A DNA stretch of 62,500 nt from NCBI GenBank assembly GCA_002104895.1, contig MCFG01000237.1, forward strand, positions 45,001 through 107,500. Reading direction: 5' to 3'. The stretch's first letter is position 1, and each line of letters starts with the position of its first letter. The stretch comes from Anaeromyces robustus (taxonomy: Eukaryota; Neocallimastigomycota; Neocallimastigomycetes; Neocallimastigales; Neocallimastigaceae). The translations under genes and the position numbers were made by a program. The notes below the pieces were generated by a model. The model had not been told where the DNA came from. It saw only the letters and a list, made by a program, of their open reading frames with translations, and searched no databases. Below are positions 61,441 through 62,500 of this stretch, in pieces.

Positions 61441-62500
61441 GTTATTGTTATTGCTATTGTTATTGTTATTATTATATTTAATTGACTTTAAATTTGAAAT
61501 ATTGATTTTATTATTGGTATTGAATTCAATATTAGAATTCTCTATGTTATTTTGATTTTGAAACCTTACACTTAATTTATTATTTTTTAATTTTTTCGAT
61601 CGAATATCTGATGAAAATTCACTTTTATCAAATTTTCGTTTATGTGTATTATTATTATTATTATTATTATTATTTGTTAAATCTTGAATTAATTCTGATA
61701 AACTTTGTATGGAATCTTCAATTATATCAAACTCATTAACATTTTTTTTATTATTAACATTCATTTTATTTCTATTAATATTATTTATGTTATTCATTTT
61801 TAATCGACTCATCGAATTTGGTTTAGAATAATTTTTATTTGTATTTAAATCTATATTATAATTTGGAAAATAAGAATTAATACTTTCTTTTTGGATAGAA
61901 GATGTTGATATGGATTCAAAATTATTTAGTCTATTATTATTTAAATTTCTAATTTGAAATGGAATTTCAGATACAGGTAAATGATTTCTTTTATTATTGT
62001 TGTTATTGTTATTATTACTATTATAATTATAATTACGGTTGTTGTTGAAATTGTTAATATTGATAAATTTTAAGTGACTTAAATTAAACATTAATTTGGA
62101 AGTTAATGTTGTTGATGCTGATGTTGGTGCTGATGTTGATGCTATAGTTGTATTTTTATTTTTATTTTTTGCATTTAAAAATATAGATGGTGATGATTCT
62201 TTAATATTATGGAATTTAACATTAGATTCTATACTTTTACCTTTCTTTTTCTTTCTTTCATAAGAAGATTCAAAATCATCATCTGAATTTATAATAGAAT
62301 CTTTAGTTTTAAAATGAAAATCATCTGTGATATCATTAGTAAATATTATATTATCATCATCATAAATGTCATTTATATTATTAATCTTATTATCATCTTT
62401 TTTATTATGATTAAATATATCTTTTGGGATAATATTACCATTTAAAATTTTTTCTTTATCTTCTTTTGAGATCGCGAATGGATTTTTATTTTTTGTTTTT
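61138..62500 (-). CDS. Asn-rich protein with C-terminal UBZ-like zinc finger (5' part missing)
   Basis: The minus-strand frame is open without a stop from the TAA at 61138-61140 to the right edge of the window (454 codons, no intron needed), so the gene is partial and its start lies beyond 62500. The internal ATG at 62091 is not a good start, because acidic and basic coding-like sequence continues upstream (FESSYERKKKKGKSIES, ASTSAPTSASTTLTSK). The only recognisable element is at the C-terminus: VCPLCGVTLHSNNIDKINEH followed by INAC, a C-x2-C...H-x3-C pattern like the UBZ4/Rad18-type ubiquitin-binding finger of DNA-damage proteins (Rad18, SLX4, WRNIP1, SPRTN). With 14 residues between the second Cys and the His it is slightly longer than the usual 11-12. 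Lys/Arg-rich motifs (KKKKGK, RSKKLKNNK) suggest nuclear location. A polyAsn run of about 30 codons (61363-61460) precedes the finger. Orthology not determined. Confidence 0.7.
61363..61440. repeat. Coding ATT/AAT (polyAsn) array
   Basis: About 26 ATT units on the plus strand (AAT = Asn on the coding minus strand) in the UBZ-protein gene. Confidence 0.96.

Overview
ORGANISM. The window is nuclear DNA of an extremely AT-rich fungus, most probably an anaerobic gut fungus (Neocallimastigomycota) or a close zoosporic relative. This is inferred from four things. Intergenic DNA is almost pure A/T with long TTTA/TAAA and AAT/ATT arrays. Every complete gene is split by short AT-rich introns (about 55-360 bp; donors mostly GTAAGT, GTAATA or GTATAT; acceptors usually TAG, AAG or CAG). 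The proteins carry huge Asn, Glu and Ser tracts. A katanin-like-2 gene (KATNAL2, a flagellum/cilium AAA ATPase) is present, and a degenerate 5' piece of fungal-type 18S rRNA lies at 21.9-22.1 kb. I did not compute base composition or run any search.

LAYOUT. 1-6.9 kb: no gene recognised; TTTA arrays, a 60-bp minisatellite and a small GC-rich island. 6.9-10.3 kb (-): KATNAL2-like LisH/AAA ATPase, 16 exons. 12.1-18.5 kb (-): 1943-residue coiled-coil protein of unknown identity. 18.5-22.4 kb: gene-free, with hairpin-forming inverted repeats and the 18S relic. 22.4-25.0 kb (+): SETD6/Rkm4-like SET-domain lysine methyltransferase. 25.9-32.7 kb (-): SCYL3-like (SCY1 family) pseudokinase with a C-terminal array of tryptophan/acidic motifs. 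34.0-35.1 kb (-): Mediator subunit MED4. 36.0-39.1 kb (+): TAF1A-like subunit of the RNA polymerase I selectivity factor. 39.4-46.0 kb (+): ZC3HC1/NIPA-like zinc-finger protein whose second zinc-binding module is interrupted by about 1720 low-complexity residues. 47.1-47.9 kb (-): acyl-CoA-binding protein. 48.8-49.9 kb (-): Mago nashi. 52.9-60.4 kb (+): 2280-residue F-box/LRR protein with a huge Asn/Met-rich N-terminus. 61.1 kb to the right edge (-): 3' part of an Asn-rich protein with a C-terminal UBZ-like zinc finger.

HOW THE GENES RELATE. There is no operon or pathway cluster; this is ordinary eukaryotic housekeeping gene order. MED4 (Pol II) and the TAF1A-like gene (Pol I) are head to head across about 0.9 kb and could share a promoter region. 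Three pairs are convergent (SETD6-like/SCYL3-like, ZC3HC1-like/ACBP, F-box/UBZ). Mago nashi, KATNAL2, MED4, ACBP and the SET protein have family-normal sizes, while the SCYL, ZC3HC1, F-box and coiled-coil proteins are strongly inflated by repeats. Gene models were built by hand from reading frames, splice-site phase and family knowledge; every exon join given keeps the frame. I found no clearly new multi-gene system. The most distinctive items are the Trp-motif array in the SCYL protein, the split zinc finger, the rRNA relic and the inverted-repeat elements.
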